DNA from: Gammaproteobacteria bacterium
GTDB taxonomy: Bacteria > Pseudomonadota > Gammaproteobacteria > Acidiferrobacterales > Sulfurifustaceae
DNA: 64,000 nucleotides
NCBI GenBank assembly: GCA_016199745.1
Contig: JACQFZ010000057.1
Location: 115,680-179,679, forward strand
Direction of reading: 5' to 3'
The position numbers were made by a program, and so were the translations under genes. A model generated the notes under the pieces. It was not told the DNA's origin. It did no database searches and saw only the letters and a list, made by a program, of their open reading frames with translations. Shown here in pieces: positions 10,292 through 20,711 of this stretch (position 1 is its first letter; every line of letters begins with the position of its first letter).

Positions 10292-11215
10292 ATGCAGCGA
10301 TTCAATATTTATTTACGCCAGCACTCCCGCGTACTGCGCGAAACGTTCATGCAGTTGTTGCGGGCGCCGGTCGCCGGCCTCTTAACCGTCGCCGTCATCG
10401 GCATTACGCTGGCGCTTCCGACCGGGCTTTATCTCGCCATCGATAATCTGCAACGCCTGAGCACCGGCTGGGATACCGGCGGACAGATCTCGCTGTTCTT
10501 GAAGCTCGATACCAGCGAAGCCGCCGCCGAGCGATTGGCCGATCGCGTACGCCGTATGCGCGGTGTGGCGCGAGTCGAATACTTATCGCGCGCGCAAGCG
10601 CTCGCCGAGTTCAAACGACTGTCCGGCTTCGGCGAAGCACTGAATGCGCTCGACCAAAATCCATTGCCGGCAGTACTGATCGTTCATCCAGGTAGCGCCG
10701 CCAGCAAGCCGGAAGCGCTACAGGCGCTGTTAAACGATCTCCGCCAACATGACATCGTCGACTCGGCACAGCTCGACCTGGAATGGGTCCGCCGCCTTCG
10801 CTTAATTCTTACCCTTGCCGAACGCGCGGTACTGATCATTGCCGGCCTGCTCGGTCTTGCGGTGTTGCTCACGATCGGCAATACCATTCGCCTGGCTGTG
10901 CTCAATCGCCGCGACGAAATCGAAGTCATGAAATTGCTGGGCGGAACCAACGGCTTTATCCGCCGCCCCTTCCTCTATGCCGGCGTCTTGCAGGGCCTGC
11001 TGGGTGCCGCTACCGCCTGGGCCATCTTGACCGTCACCCTGATGTTCTTGGCCGAGCCCCTGGCCGAGCTGGGAGCCCTCTACGGCAGCGATTTCCGTGT
11101 ACATGGCCTCGGGTTCACTGCATCCGCCCTACTCCTCGGGATCGGCGCCCTGCTTGGCTGGATCGGCTCGCGGCTGGCCGTTGGTCGCCACCTCCGTGCC
11201 ATTGAGCCGACGTAA
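10292..11215 (+). CDS. ftsX: Cell division protein FtsX
   Basis: 307 residues. It is the permease-like partner of FtsE. An amphipathic N-terminus (QRFNIYLRQHSRVLRETFMQLL) precedes TM1 (about residues 33-53), a large periplasmic domain (about 55-175) and three further membrane segments, matching the four-TM FtsX topology with the FtsX/MacB C-terminal domain (VLLTIGNTIRLAVLNRRDEIEVMKLLGGT, seen in pieces). The ATG at 10292 is chosen over an in-frame TTG at 10286. It is tightly coupled to ftsE and followed by the regulatory region of rpoH. Confidence 0.95.
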   Translation: MQRFNIYLRQHSRVLRETFMQLLRAPVAGLLTVAVIGITLALPTGLYLAIDNLQRLSTGWDTGGQISLFLKLDTSEAAAERLADRVRRMRGVARVEYLSRAQALAEFKRLSGFGEALNALDQNPLPAVLIVHPGSAASKPEALQALLNDLRQHDIVDSAQLDLEWVRRLRLILTLAERAVLIIAGLLGLAVLLTIGNTIRLAVLNRRDEIEVMKLLGGTNGFIRRPFLYAGVLQGLLGAATAWAILTVTLMFLAEPLAELGALYGSDFRVHGLGFTASALLLGIGALLGWIGSRLAVGRHLRAIEPT

Positions 11216-11264
11216 TTCCTTTGCTCATTAAAGACTTATTGAAAGTCGGAACTCTATCCCCACT

Positions 11265-11294
11265 TTGGCACTCTCAAGAGACGAGTGCTAAACT
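11265..11294 (+). promoter_or_regulatory. CIRCE (HrcA) operator overlapping the rpoH promoter
   Basis: TTGGCACTC-N9-GAGTGCTAA at 11265-11291 matches the CIRCE consensus TTAGCACTC-N9-GAGTGCTAA with one mismatch and the exact 9-base spacer. TTGGCA (11265-11270) and TAAACT (11289-11294), 18 bases apart, also fit a sigma-70 type -35/-10 pair, so a bound HrcA dimer would occlude the promoter. The predicted transcript starts about 25 bases before the rpoH ATG. CIRCE is normally found at groESL or dnaK operons; here it faces the sigma-32 gene. Confidence 0.85.
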
Positions 11295-11325
11295 CGCGCC
11301 CTAGGACAGCTGTGGGAGGTTTTTC

Positions 11326-12180
11326 ATGACGTACGCTTTACCAATCGCCCTTGATTTACGCCCTGAACGAGGGCTGTCTGCCTACGTGCGGACAGTTAAT
11401 GCCGTCCCGGTATTGAGCGTCGAAGAAGAGCGTCATCTTGCCCGACGCCTACACAAGTACAACGATCTCGACGCCGCGCGCCAATTAATTCTCGCCAACC
11501 TGCGCCATGTGGTTCGCATTGCCCGCGGGTTTTCCGGCTACGGCCTGCCACAGGCAGACCTCATCCAAGAAGGCAATGTCGGCTTGATGAAGGCGGTAAA
11601 ACATTACGATCCTGCGCATGAAGTTCGGCTAATGTCGTTCGCGGTTCATTGGATTCGCGCGGAAATTTACGACTACGTACTGCGCAATTGGCGCATTGTC
11701 AAAGTGGCGACCACCAAAGCGCAGCGCAAGCTGTTCTTCAACTTGCGCAAGTCGCGTGAACGCCTCGGTTGGATGCGGCGCGGCGAAGTTGATGCGCTAG
11801 CGGAGAATCTCGACGTAGCGCCAGAGACTGTGCAGGAAATGGAATCGCGCATGGCGAGTGTCGACGTTCCGTTCGACGGCGAAGTCGAAACCGATGACGA
11901 CACCTTTCACGCCGCTCCTTCGGGTTATCTGCAAGACATGCGCTACAACCCGGAAGTGGTGGCGACTAAATCGAGCCAAGAGAACGCGCGCGATGAACAG
12001 CTGAAATCGGCACTGTCATCGCTCGATACGCGCTCGCGCGACATCATTCAACGCCGCTGGCTCGATGAGCAAAAACCGACGTTACACGACTTGGCGCGTG
12101 AATACGGCGTCTCCGCCGAGCGAATCCGCCAAATCGAAGCGAAGGCGCTGACAGTGATGAAGGACAAGCTCATCGCTTAG
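11326..12180 (+). CDS. rpoH: RNA polymerase sigma factor RpoH (sigma-32)
   Basis: 284 residues, the E. coli length. It directs transcription of heat-shock genes. Seen: region 1.2 start LSAYVRTVNAVPVLS; region 2 with DLIQEGNVGLMKAVKHYDP and VRLMSFAVHWIRAEIYDYVLRNWR in pieces; the RpoH box region (QRKLFFNLRKSRERLGW); and region 4.2 LHDLAREYGVSAERIRQIEAKAL. A strong GGGAGG ribosome site lies before ATG 11326. The CIRCE element upstream suggests HrcA repression in addition to the usual post-translational control by DnaK and FtsH. A terminator follows at 12204. Confidence 0.97.
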   Translation: MTYALPIALDLRPERGLSAYVRTVNAVPVLSVEEERHLARRLHKYNDLDAARQLILANLRHVVRIARGFSGYGLPQADLIQEGNVGLMKAVKHYDPAHEVRLMSFAVHWIRAEIYDYVLRNWRIVKVATTKAQRKLFFNLRKSRERLGWMRRGEVDALAENLDVAPETVQEMESRMASVDVPFDGEVETDDDTFHAAPSGYLQDMRYNPEVVATKSSQENARDEQLKSALSSLDTRSRDIIQRRWLDEQKPTLHDLAREYGVSAERIRQIEAKALTVMKDKLIA

Positions 12181-12203
12181 CGAACAACGAGCGCTGTAGC
12201 TGT

Positions 12204-12238
12204 AAAAAAAAGGGCTTCTTAAAGAAGCCCTTTTTGTT
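12204..12238 (+). terminator. rpoH intrinsic terminator
   Basis: The hairpin GGGCTTC-TTAAA-GAAGCCC is followed by TTTTTGTTT, with an A tract before it, 24 bases after the rpoH stop. The A tract could also make it work in the opposite direction. Confidence 0.9.
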
Positions 12239-12257
12239 TAACTCAGGTTTATCTGAC

Positions 12258-12338
12258 CTACCCCAATACGCCGAACAGACACAGCAAGATGACCACAGTG
12301 ATCGGCACACCCAACTACCACAACAGCACCCCTACCAT
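12258..12338 (-). pseudogene. Small hydrophobic peptide gene interrupted by an in-frame TAG
   Basis: A strong GGAGG site sits 9 bases before ATG 12338, which opens MVGVLLW, then TAG, then the same frame continues LGVPITVVILLCLFGVLG and stops. The result looks like a 26-residue single-helix membrane peptide broken by one nonsense change (W-TAG-L). I do not recognise a family with certainty. It could equally be two unrelated pieces; the good ribosome site and continuous hydrophobic pattern across the stop are the only support. Confidence 0.35.
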
Positions 12339-12463
12339 GGTTCGCCTCCGAATGCGCCTCGGCGCCAGTTGTTTTACGCCAAGTTACGCAAAGTACCGGC
12401 GGGGGTAAATCGCTGCGACTACCGAGCAGCGCGAGGGCAAACCCCTACACCACACACGCAGAT

Positions 12464-14605
<2,142 letters not shown>

Positions 14606-14909
14606 GGGGAAAGAATAGGTCGGGCGGAATGGCGCGCAGTATACCGTGATTCGGTCAGCGCGCCGAGCCCGGACCATTGACAACCGTCAATAGCAGGTAA
14701 AACGCCAGCTTTTTGACGTCCGCGCAACACTTTTCGTCAAAAACGGTCGGCGCCGGGAGAGCACCGGCTGTTGACCGACAATGGCCACCCACGTCTGATG
14801 ATTAAAGTGGCTAGAGCAACCGCAATGGTGTCTGAGGTTCCTCTGGCTGCAATGCGACGAGAATCAACGAACGTGTTGCATGGCGATGACTATGCTCTGC
14901 GCGTAGACG
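14606..14909. other. Intergenic region with a small palindrome
   Basis: No gene is supported here. An inverted repeat ATTGAC-AACC-GTCAAT at 14676-14691 could be a regulator site upstream of the YgiQ gene, and a looser TTGACG..CGTCAA pair lies at about 14713-14740. The rest shows nothing recognisable. Confidence 0.4.
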
Positions 14910-15926
14910 CTATGCCGCTCTCTTCTTTGATCTCTCCCAACAATCGCGATCAGCCTGCTCGATATTTCCGCGCAGAATACCGATATCGCGCGCGCCGGAA
15001 CCCTTGGCATATTCGCTGGCAAGTTCCGCGATAGTCTTGGGTTTGTCGAGAGGCCAAATGTAAGTCTGGGTTTCGGTCCAGCTTGTGGTGCCGTGCGTAT
15101 CGTAATCGCAGATATTAGCCAAGATGGTAAGAATTTGATCTCGCGCGTTGGGGTTGTTCAGGCTCAAGCCCGAACCTTCACCGATGAGATCACGACCTGG
15201 ACCACAATAAGTCATACGCCGATCCCTAGGATCATAGAGTTCCATAGGCTTTTTGGTGACGATATGTTGGTAACAGACCTGCACATTGGGATCCAAGCGC
15301 CAGAGCAAGTGATGGCCGTAGGTAAGAGTCTGGTAGACATCGTTAATCTTTTTGCACATTGCGCCGAAACCTTTCTGCGTGCGCTCGAGAACTTCACTTG
15401 GCTTGGATTCAATCAAACTGTGTCTGATGACATGCTTGCAGTGAGTGAGAGCCATTGTCTTATCGAAAATCGGGTCGTTCAAGCGATATCTAAGTATCTC
15501 GAACAACAGCTCCGCACCTTGGCGGCCGAAAGTACTGCCCACTAAATCATCTGCGCTTTCTAAAACTTCTCCCTCAACCGCGTTCTTCAGCGCCTGAACA
15601 TTCGCCCCCCTAAGCGTCCTAAGACGATCGTCCTCACTCCCATAAGCCTTTTGCAACCCGTCAGTGATGAGACCGGCCATCGTGAGCGGTAGACTGTATT
15701 TGCTGACGACGGTTTCTATCGCAGGGAATAGCGCTTTCGCGGTACCCACGGCAGCGCCAAGCCAAGCTGAAGCTTGGAAGATGGCAGGCATGGTGGAAAG
15801 ACTGTATTCGCCGACCCCGTTTGCGACCTCTTTGAGGGCATCACATTGATTTTCTCCCCACTCGGATGACGCTACAAATAATGCGGTGCGAATTGCATCC
15901 TGTAGATCTGAGGCAGTGATAGCCAT
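14910..15926 (-). CDS. Hypothetical protein downstream of hcp, candidate T6SS cargo
   Basis: 338 residues, start at ATG 15926 behind a good GGGAGG site. I do not recognise the family. The first 100 residues include a long weakly hydrophobic helical stretch (about 45-90: MPAIFQASAWLGAAVGTAKAL and onward) that could interact with membranes. The rest is soluble and cysteine-containing (ALTHCKHVIRHS, MTYCGPGRDLIGEGSG). No signal peptide. It is the third gene of the minus-strand series hcp, Sel1 lipoprotein, this gene, and the region is lower in GC than the core. By position it may be an Hcp-delivered effector, with the lipoprotein as adaptor or immunity protein, but nothing in the sequence proves a toxic activity. 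Confidence 0.65.
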   Translation of the reverse strand: MAITASDLQDAIRTALFVASSEWGENQCDALKEVANGVGEYSLSTMPAIFQASAWLGAAVGTAKALFPAIETVVSKYSLPLTMAGLITDGLQKAYGSEDDRLRTLRGANVQALKNAVEGEVLESADDLVGSTFGRQGAELLFEILRYRLNDPIFDKTMALTHCKHVIRHSLIESKPSEVLERTQKGFGAMCKKINDVYQTLTYGHHLLWRLDPNVQVCYQHIVTKKPMELYDPRDRRMTYCGPGRDLIGEGSGLSLNNPNARDQILTILANICDYDTHGTTSWTETQTYIWPLDKPKTIAELASEYAKGSGARDIGILRGNIEQADRDCWERSKKRAA

Positions 15927-15983
15927 GATATTTCCTCCCAATGGTTGGTTGATGCGTTCGTTTTATAAAAAAACAGCGGGCCA

Positions 15984-17102
15984 CTATTTGTCCGGCGGCG
16001 TGACATGCAATCCGTATCTCGCTAATTCACGGTTGAGGCTGTCGTAATTGAAGTGTTCGCGATAACCAGGTTCTCCGGGGCAAAGAACATTGCCCGAGTG
16101 ACCATCTTCTCGCGGCAGGCGGACAATGTTGTCCCAAACTTTGGGATGCGCCTTGAGGAATTTGCCGACGGCGACTTCTGCGGTCCGCAGTTGTTCGGGT
16201 GTCAGTCGATGGCGAGCTTCTTCCATCGTCGAAAACCAAAAATCCTGCATGTGTTCTTCGACTGACCCGTAAAATTCGTTACGAAAGATGGTTTGCAGTT
16301 CGAATAGCCGGCTCCATTGGTAGTCTTGAATCTTGTTCTCGTCGTCGGTCGGATATTCGATAAGGAATCTACCGTGGTATCGAATGGCTCTCAATGCCCA
16401 CTCATCCAACCCGTCAGTCACCGCGCGCCATAACCAATAGCGCGACTGATCTTTCCAGAAGGGATCGAGATCGTGGTGCGTTTTTCCTAAGTCGGCGCCC
16501 CGCGCCATAACGTTCATACAATCCGCCAACCGATACATCGCAATGGGATCGCCGCTGGCCGCGCCCCGGCGAGCCCAGTCGTAAGCTTGGTCAATGCTGA
16601 ACGACAGCTCGCGTTGTAACTTGGCATCAACGTAAGCGTCGAACGTCTTCTTAAAGCAATAGTGACCCAACCCCGCCTGCGCCTTGGCGTAGCCCTTCTT
16701 GGCGTAGGTGATGCGTTGTCGAACCTTGTCTGCTGTATCGCCGGAAACTATGGGCATTGACCACAAATCTTTCCGCACCGCTTGCGGCGCCCGACACATA
16801 TCCGCATGCGGCGCTGCAAAATATTCCTTCGGCAAAAAATCTTGCGCCTTCCAGCGTTCCATATTGGGAAGTCCACGCCCCCCGTGATAGTACGTTACGT
16901 AAGTCGGCCGCTTCGGCGATTCCAACGCCGTCCATTCCTTCCAGGTGAACGCCGTTTGGGGAAACGGCGTGACCGTGTTCGGATCGCTGGCCGGCGCGGA
17001 ATCGCAGGCGACCAGTAAGATGACGTACAGGCTGATACCAACGAGGCGCATGCGAGCACGGCGTCGAGCCTTAGGTTCGTTCGATGATTTCTTTCGTTCC
17101 AT
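15984..17102 (-). CDS. Sel1-repeat lipoprotein, T6SS-island neighbour
   Basis: 372 residues from ATG 17102 (MERKKSSNEPKARRRARMRL), with a basic n-region, a hydrophobic core VGISLYVILLVAC and a lipobox LVAC, so a lipid-anchored periplasmic protein is predicted. Residues about 110-200 contain Sel1-like helical repeats (YAKKGYAKAQAGLGHYCF; WARRGAASGDPIAMYRLADC). Other in-frame starts are at 17129, 17117 and 17051; none has a strong ribosome site, so the N-terminus is uncertain. Sel1-repeat envelope proteins are found as immunity or accessory factors next to T6SS cargo; that role is inferred only from its position between hcp and the unknown 338-residue protein. Confidence 0.7.
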   Translation of the reverse strand: MERKKSSNEPKARRRARMRLVGISLYVILLVACDSAPASDPNTVTPFPQTAFTWKEWTALESPKRPTYVTYYHGGRGLPNMERWKAQDFLPKEYFAAPHADMCRAPQAVRKDLWSMPIVSGDTADKVRQRITYAKKGYAKAQAGLGHYCFKKTFDAYVDAKLQRELSFSIDQAYDWARRGAASGDPIAMYRLADCMNVMARGADLGKTHHDLDPFWKDQSRYWLWRAVTDGLDEWALRAIRYHGRFLIEYPTDDENKIQDYQWSRLFELQTIFRNEFYGSVEEHMQDFWFSTMEEARHRLTPEQLRTAEVAVGKFLKAHPKVWDNIVRLPREDGHSGNVLCPGEPGYREHFNYDSLNRELARYGLHVTPPDK

Positions 17103-17328
17103 GAATGAGTACGACATTAGGTGTTGCATGTTGATCAAGTTATTTTCGCGATGTCGTTCAAGCGTGCGATCGTCGCTGGTGTTGTTTCGAGGTACAACCG
17201 ACGTTACGCCGACACTCGGTGATACCACGCGATAACCTCGTCACGACGATGGGCCTCCTTGTCTCGGTACCCGTAACACCCCCACAGCCGATGCCAGCTC
17301 GCGCCGGCATCGACCCCGGCAGACCGCG

Positions 17329-17817
17329 TTACTTCTTGCTATTGGTCGCGGTGTTGAAGCCGACGGCGGTCGGCGATAGGGCTTCGCCGTTTTGGTCGTA
17401 CGGGGTGTATTTCACTTCGATCTCGACGAAGCTCAATACCATTCGCTCTAACGGGCGCTCGCTGCTGTTGCTGGTGGCGTCGACGTTGTATTGGCTGATG
17501 ACGGCGTTCTTTAGGATGTATTCGAGATAGATGTCGGCGCCCGAGCCTTGGCCGGTCTTGGTCAGATGGAGGGTGACTTTCTTTCCGGTGCCGCAGCACG
17601 ATTCTAAGAAGAATTTCGGCGTGGCGCTGTCGACGCGGCGGGTGAGGGTGAGGTCGGTGATGACGGCGTTGTTCGATTCGCGGTCGCCGGTGGTCGATGA
17701 CGCGGACGTGACTTTACGGCCGACGCCCCAGCTGAGCCGGTCGATGTCGATCCATTGACTGTGCCCGGAATCCGAGCTTTCCCCTTTGATGCCTTCGTAG
17801 TTCATGAAAATCGACAT
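17329..17817 (-). CDS. hcp: Type VI secretion system tube protein, Hcp family
   Basis: 162 residues. Hcp hexamers stack to form the T6SS inner tube and can carry small effectors in the lumen. Family features: an N-terminal strand with GIKGES; a central SWGVGRKV; LTLTRRVDSATPKFFLESCCGTGK; a segment ending DIYLEYILKNAVISQY; and the C-terminal strand FVEIEVKYTPYDQNG with VGFNTATN. A good GGAGGAC site precedes ATG 17817. It is the first gene of the island; no T6SS sheath, baseplate or ClpV genes lie in the window, so this is an orphan hcp. A related truncated copy is at 27953-28312. Confidence 0.9.
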   Translation of the reverse strand: MSIFMNYEGIKGESSDSGHSQWIDIDRLSWGVGRKVTSASSTTGDRESNNAVITDLTLTRRVDSATPKFFLESCCGTGKKVTLHLTKTGQGSGADIYLEYILKNAVISQYNVDATSNSSERPLERMVLSFVEIEVKYTPYDQNGEALSPTAVGFNTATNSKK

Positions 17818-18023
17818 GGACGTCCTCCTGTGGTTGTTGCTGGGATGGATGGATAATTATTAACGAACACCCATGAATACCGCCCATGGGCGCCGAGCAA
17901 CGGGAGGAAGACGCGGTGAAACGATATCCGCTCGATGCGCGTTGCGATGAATTGGCTGCGCTGGAAGGAATATCGACGATGGACAACTCATGAGACACAC
18001 ACGCTCCCTCGCGTTTATCTATT

Positions 18024-18145
18024 GGGAACCTCTAAAAATTCAAGGTAGGGTGGGCAACGTTGTTCTACCCACGCGTTTTTTTTGGGATCCGCGTGGGCAA
18101 AAAATCGCTGCCCACCCTACATTTTTTGAATTTTTAGCGGTTCCC
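18024..18145. repeat. MITE-like element with 20-bp terminal inverted repeats
   Basis: Terminal repeats at 18024-18043 and 18126-18145 (GGGAACCTCTAAAAATTCAA-type) match at 19 of 20 positions. Inside them is a second inverted pair built on GGTAGGGTGGGCAA and CTACCCACGCG/CGCGTGGGCAA. The 122-base unit has no coding capacity. A diverged partial copy of the inner palindrome lies at 63769-63824. No clear target duplication is seen. Confidence 0.65.
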
Positions 18146-18259
18146 TTTATAGGGCCGGCCGATAGTAAATGCATGGCGCGTGGCCGGTCAAGAATGGCTC
18201 CTTTCGTATGACTTCAAGAATCCAACTCTTCTGATTTTGCCGTTGTGTCAAGGAACGTT

Positions 18260-18424
18260 GGTGCCGATCCAGGGCTGTTAAATTCTCGTAGCGTGCGCCA
18301 TGCGCACGCTCATTTTCAGTGGCTTCCAGATTCATCGTGCGCATGGCGCACGCTACAGAGGTTGCTTGGGCATAGTGGTAAATCAGGGGAAATCAATAGA
18401 ATTTAACAGCCCTGGGTGCCGATC
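18260..18424. mobile_element. MITE with target-site duplication
   Basis: A 145-base element (18270-18414) is bounded by perfect 17-base terminal inverted repeats, CAGGGCTGTTAAATTCT at 18270-18286 and its complement at 18398-18414. It is flanked by a 10-base direct repeat GGTGCCGATC (18260-18269 and 18415-18424), which is the expected target-site duplication. A second inverted pair, GTAGCGTGCGCCATGCGCACG-type, occupies the interior at about 18289-18310 and 18332-18353. It has no transposase, so it must have moved with one supplied in trans. Confidence 0.85.
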
Positions 18425-18437
18425 ACCGGGTCCTCGC

Positions 18438-18720
18438 TTAGCCTTCCGGACCGGAACCGCGCAGATTCTCCGCATACCTATTGCAGAACAACGTGCCCTG
18501 CTCCAGCGCATCGTCGAGGGCGATGAACGATGAGAACCGATGCGTTAACTTTTCGTAGCGCGTGGCGATACGGCGAAATTGTTTTATCCGGCAGAAAAAA
18601 CGTTCAGCGAGGTTTCGGTGTTTATACTGATGCTTGTCGAACTCGCCCGGAGGCGCACGATCAGCGCATCGGCATCATAGGCCTCGTTCGCCACGACAGC
18701 GATCGTGGCGAACCCCAGAC
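18438..18720 (-). pseudogene. IS5-family transposase remnant
   Basis: The minus strand encodes, in two frames, ANEAYDADALIVRLR followed after a shift by KHQYKHRNLAERFFCRIKQF and RRIATRYEKL, which is the conserved C-terminal region of IS5-type DDE transposases, then a non-homologous tail and stop at 18438. The N-terminal part and the element ends are missing. The MITE at 18270 is inserted 14 bases beyond its end. Confidence 0.75.
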
Positions 18721-18740
18721 TCTAGTTACCGGTACAACGA

Positions 18741-18932
18741 CTAAGCATTAGCCATCGCATTCGCCTCAAGCTCCTTCTTGATTCGTTCGTATACCTCGAC
18801 ACGATGCACCGGAATATTTTTCGGTGCGGCAATACCTATACGTGTCTGATTGTGATCGATGCCCAACACCATGACCTGCACGTTATCGCCGATGTTCAAC
18901 GTCTCGCCTATCCGTCTCGTTAGAACCAACAT
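18741..18932 (-). CDS. csrA: Carbon storage regulator CsrA
   Basis: 63 residues, the expected size. It is an RNA-binding homodimer that recognises GGA motifs in mRNA leaders and controls translation of metabolic, motility and biofilm genes. [31 protein letters not shown] and the [12 protein letters not shown] helix, including the RNA-binding arginine in VHR, are conserved. ATG 18932 has a modest AGGGA site. It has no obvious partner gene and lies at the edge of the repeat-rich island, next to a transposase relic. Chromosomes with several csrA copies are common, so this may not be the only one. Confidence 0.95.
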   Translation of the reverse strand: MLVLTRRIGETLNIGDNVQVMVLGIDHNQTRIGIAAPKNIPVHRVEVYERIKKELEANAMANA

Positions 18933-19223
18933 GGACCGTCCCTTTTGGTTAGAAGGGATAGCGATTTACCGGGAAATGAGGATCCCTTCAACCTTCCAAT
19001 GATCGGTGGGCTGTCAATTATCAAATTTTTGATCATTTAATAATTTTTAGATCAACAGCTTGAGCGTCAACGCGGTAACTCGCTCGGAAATTTCGTTTAT
19101 ACCAACTTTTTGAGCGGGGAAAGGGCGAAACTGAATACGCAAATTTCGTTGATCCTGAAATCGCTTTGCATACAATGCGCCGATCAACGCTAACGCAAAT
19201 CCTGCTCGACAAGAGGACACCGC

Positions 19224-19520
19224 ATGCATGTGACTTTGGTGAATGTTCAAGTTAAGCCGGACCGTGTCGAAGATTTCATCGCCGCGACACGCGCAAACCA
19301 TGAGGCATCGGTCCAAGAATCCGGGAATCGACGTTTCGATGTCCTGCAATCGGCGGATGATCGTACCCGTTTCGTTCTTTATGAAGCCTACGCCAGTGCC
19401 GACGATGCGGTGATGCATAAACAAACGCCGCATTACCGCCAATGGCGCGATACGGTCGCCGATTGGATGGCGAGCCCGCGTGCCGGAATATCTTATAAGG
19501 GGCTTTTCCCATTCGGTTGA
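19224..19520 (+). CDS. Antibiotic biosynthesis monooxygenase (ABM) domain protein, LsrG-like
   Basis: 98 residues forming a single ABM ferredoxin-like fold: HVTLVNVQVKPDRVEDFIAAT, ESGNRRFDVLQS, RFVLYEAYAS and HKQTPHYRQWRDTV. The closest functional analogue by pattern is LsrG-type phospho-AI-2 isomerase, or a quinol monooxygenase; the sequence cannot decide. Its stop overlaps the TTG start of the iron alcohol dehydrogenase (TTGA), so the two are co-translated and probably act on the same aldehyde or ketone compound. Confidence 0.85.
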   Translation: MHVTLVNVQVKPDRVEDFIAATRANHEASVQESGNRRFDVLQSADDRTRFVLYEAYASADDAVMHKQTPHYRQWRDTVADWMASPRAGISYKGLFPFG

Positions 19521-20704
19521 ATCTGTGTGTTCCTGCGTTCTCGCTTTCGCGTTTGCCGCAGATTGTGTTTGGCCGGGGTGCGATCGACCAACTTCCTGGC
19601 TACATAGGTCGCTACGGTAAGCGCGCCTTGCTGGTAACGGGCGCTCGTTCATTCCGGCAATCGCCGCAATGGCAAGTATTGCTCGATGAGCTTCGTCGGC
19701 TGGATATCGCTGCTGAAAAATTGACGATAGCGGGCGAGCCGTCGCCGGCTGACATCGACCAAGCCGTGCGTACGTATCGCCCGGCGCGTATCGATGTTGT
19801 CGTCGGCATTGGCGGCGGAAGCGTGTTGGATGCCGCGAAGGCCATTGCCGGTTTACTGCCCCATGGCAATTCGGTAATGGACTACCTCGAAGGTGTTGGT
19901 AGAGACATCCCTTACAGCGGCCCGGCGACACCGCTGGTGGCGGTGCCGACGACGGCGGGTACCGGCAGCGAGGCGACGAAGAACGCCGTGCTCAGTGTGC
20001 GTGGCACCGACGGCTTCAAAAAATCGTTTCGTCACGAAGCGCTGGTGCCGCAACTGGCGCTGGTCGACCCGCAGTTGTTAGCCACCTGCCCGGCACCGTT
20101 GATAGCGGCGAATGGCATGGATGCGTTGACGCAGTTGCTGGAGTCGTATGTATCGATTCGCGCCAACCCGTTTACCGATGCCTTGGCGTTGAGCGGTTTG
20201 CAGGCGGCGAAGGCCGGGTTATTCGCCGCCTGGCGCGGCGGCGATAGCGTCGACGCCGACGAAGGACGCGCGTGCATGGCGTACGCGTCGCTGTTGTCAG
20301 GCATTGCCTTGGCGCAGGCGGGTCTTGGTTCGGTGCATGGATTGGCGTCGCCGCTCGGCGCCTTTTTTCCAATTCCGCATGGCGTGGTGTGCGGTACGTT
20401 AATGGCGACCGCCACCCGGATAAATAGCCAGGCGCTGGCAAAACGCGCGCCGCAAAGCCCGGCATTGGCGAAATATGCTGAGATAACGGCGTTGTTAGCA
20501 GACGGTGACGTCGAGCCGAAACCTATTTGGGACACGCTGCAAGCATGGACCGATCGGTTACAGATCCCGCGCCTGCGTCATTACGGCGTGGACGAATCGC
20601 ACATCGACAAGATCGTCGCCAACGCGCGCGGCGGCAGCATGCAAACCAATCCGATCGTGCTGACGGATGATGAAATCGCCGTCATTGTGCGCGACCGCTT
20701 ATAG
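19517..20704 (+). CDS. Iron-containing alcohol dehydrogenase
   Basis: 395 residues. It is an NAD(P)-linked, metal-dependent alcohol/aldehyde oxidoreductase of the group III family. Seen: the N-terminal RLPQIVFGRGAIDQLPGYI, the cofactor-binding GGGSVLDAAKAIAGL, and PTTAGTGSEATKNAV. Metal ligands are expected in NGMDALTQLLES (Asp), GLASPLGAFFPIPHGVVCG (His pair) and the later region. The TTG start at 19517 overlaps the preceding gene's stop by 4 bases. Substrate unknown; lactaldehyde, butanol or maleylacetate-type reductases share this fold. Confidence 0.92.
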   Translation: MNLCVPAFSLSRLPQIVFGRGAIDQLPGYIGRYGKRALLVTGARSFRQSPQWQVLLDELRRLDIAAEKLTIAGEPSPADIDQAVRTYRPARIDVVVGIGGGSVLDAAKAIAGLLPHGNSVMDYLEGVGRDIPYSGPATPLVAVPTTAGTGSEATKNAVLSVRGTDGFKKSFRHEALVPQLALVDPQLLATCPAPLIAANGMDALTQLLESYVSIRANPFTDALALSGLQAAKAGLFAAWRGGDSVDADEGRACMAYASLLSGIALAQAGLGSVHGLASPLGAFFPIPHGVVCGTLMATATRINSQALAKRAPQSPALAKYAEITALLADGDVEPKPIWDTLQAWTDRLQIPRLRHYGVDESHIDKIVANARGGSMQTNPIVLTDDEIAVIVRDRL

Positions 20705-20711
20705 CACTGCC

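Noticed and set aside
14771..15034. A short plus-strand frame in the gap before the 338-residue gene
   Set aside because: No ribosome site, no domain, and it overlaps the 3' end of the better-supported minus-strand gene.
19047..19931. A 294-codon minus-strand frame
   Set aside because: It covers the ABM and iron alcohol dehydrogenase genes in antisense and has no recognisable domain.
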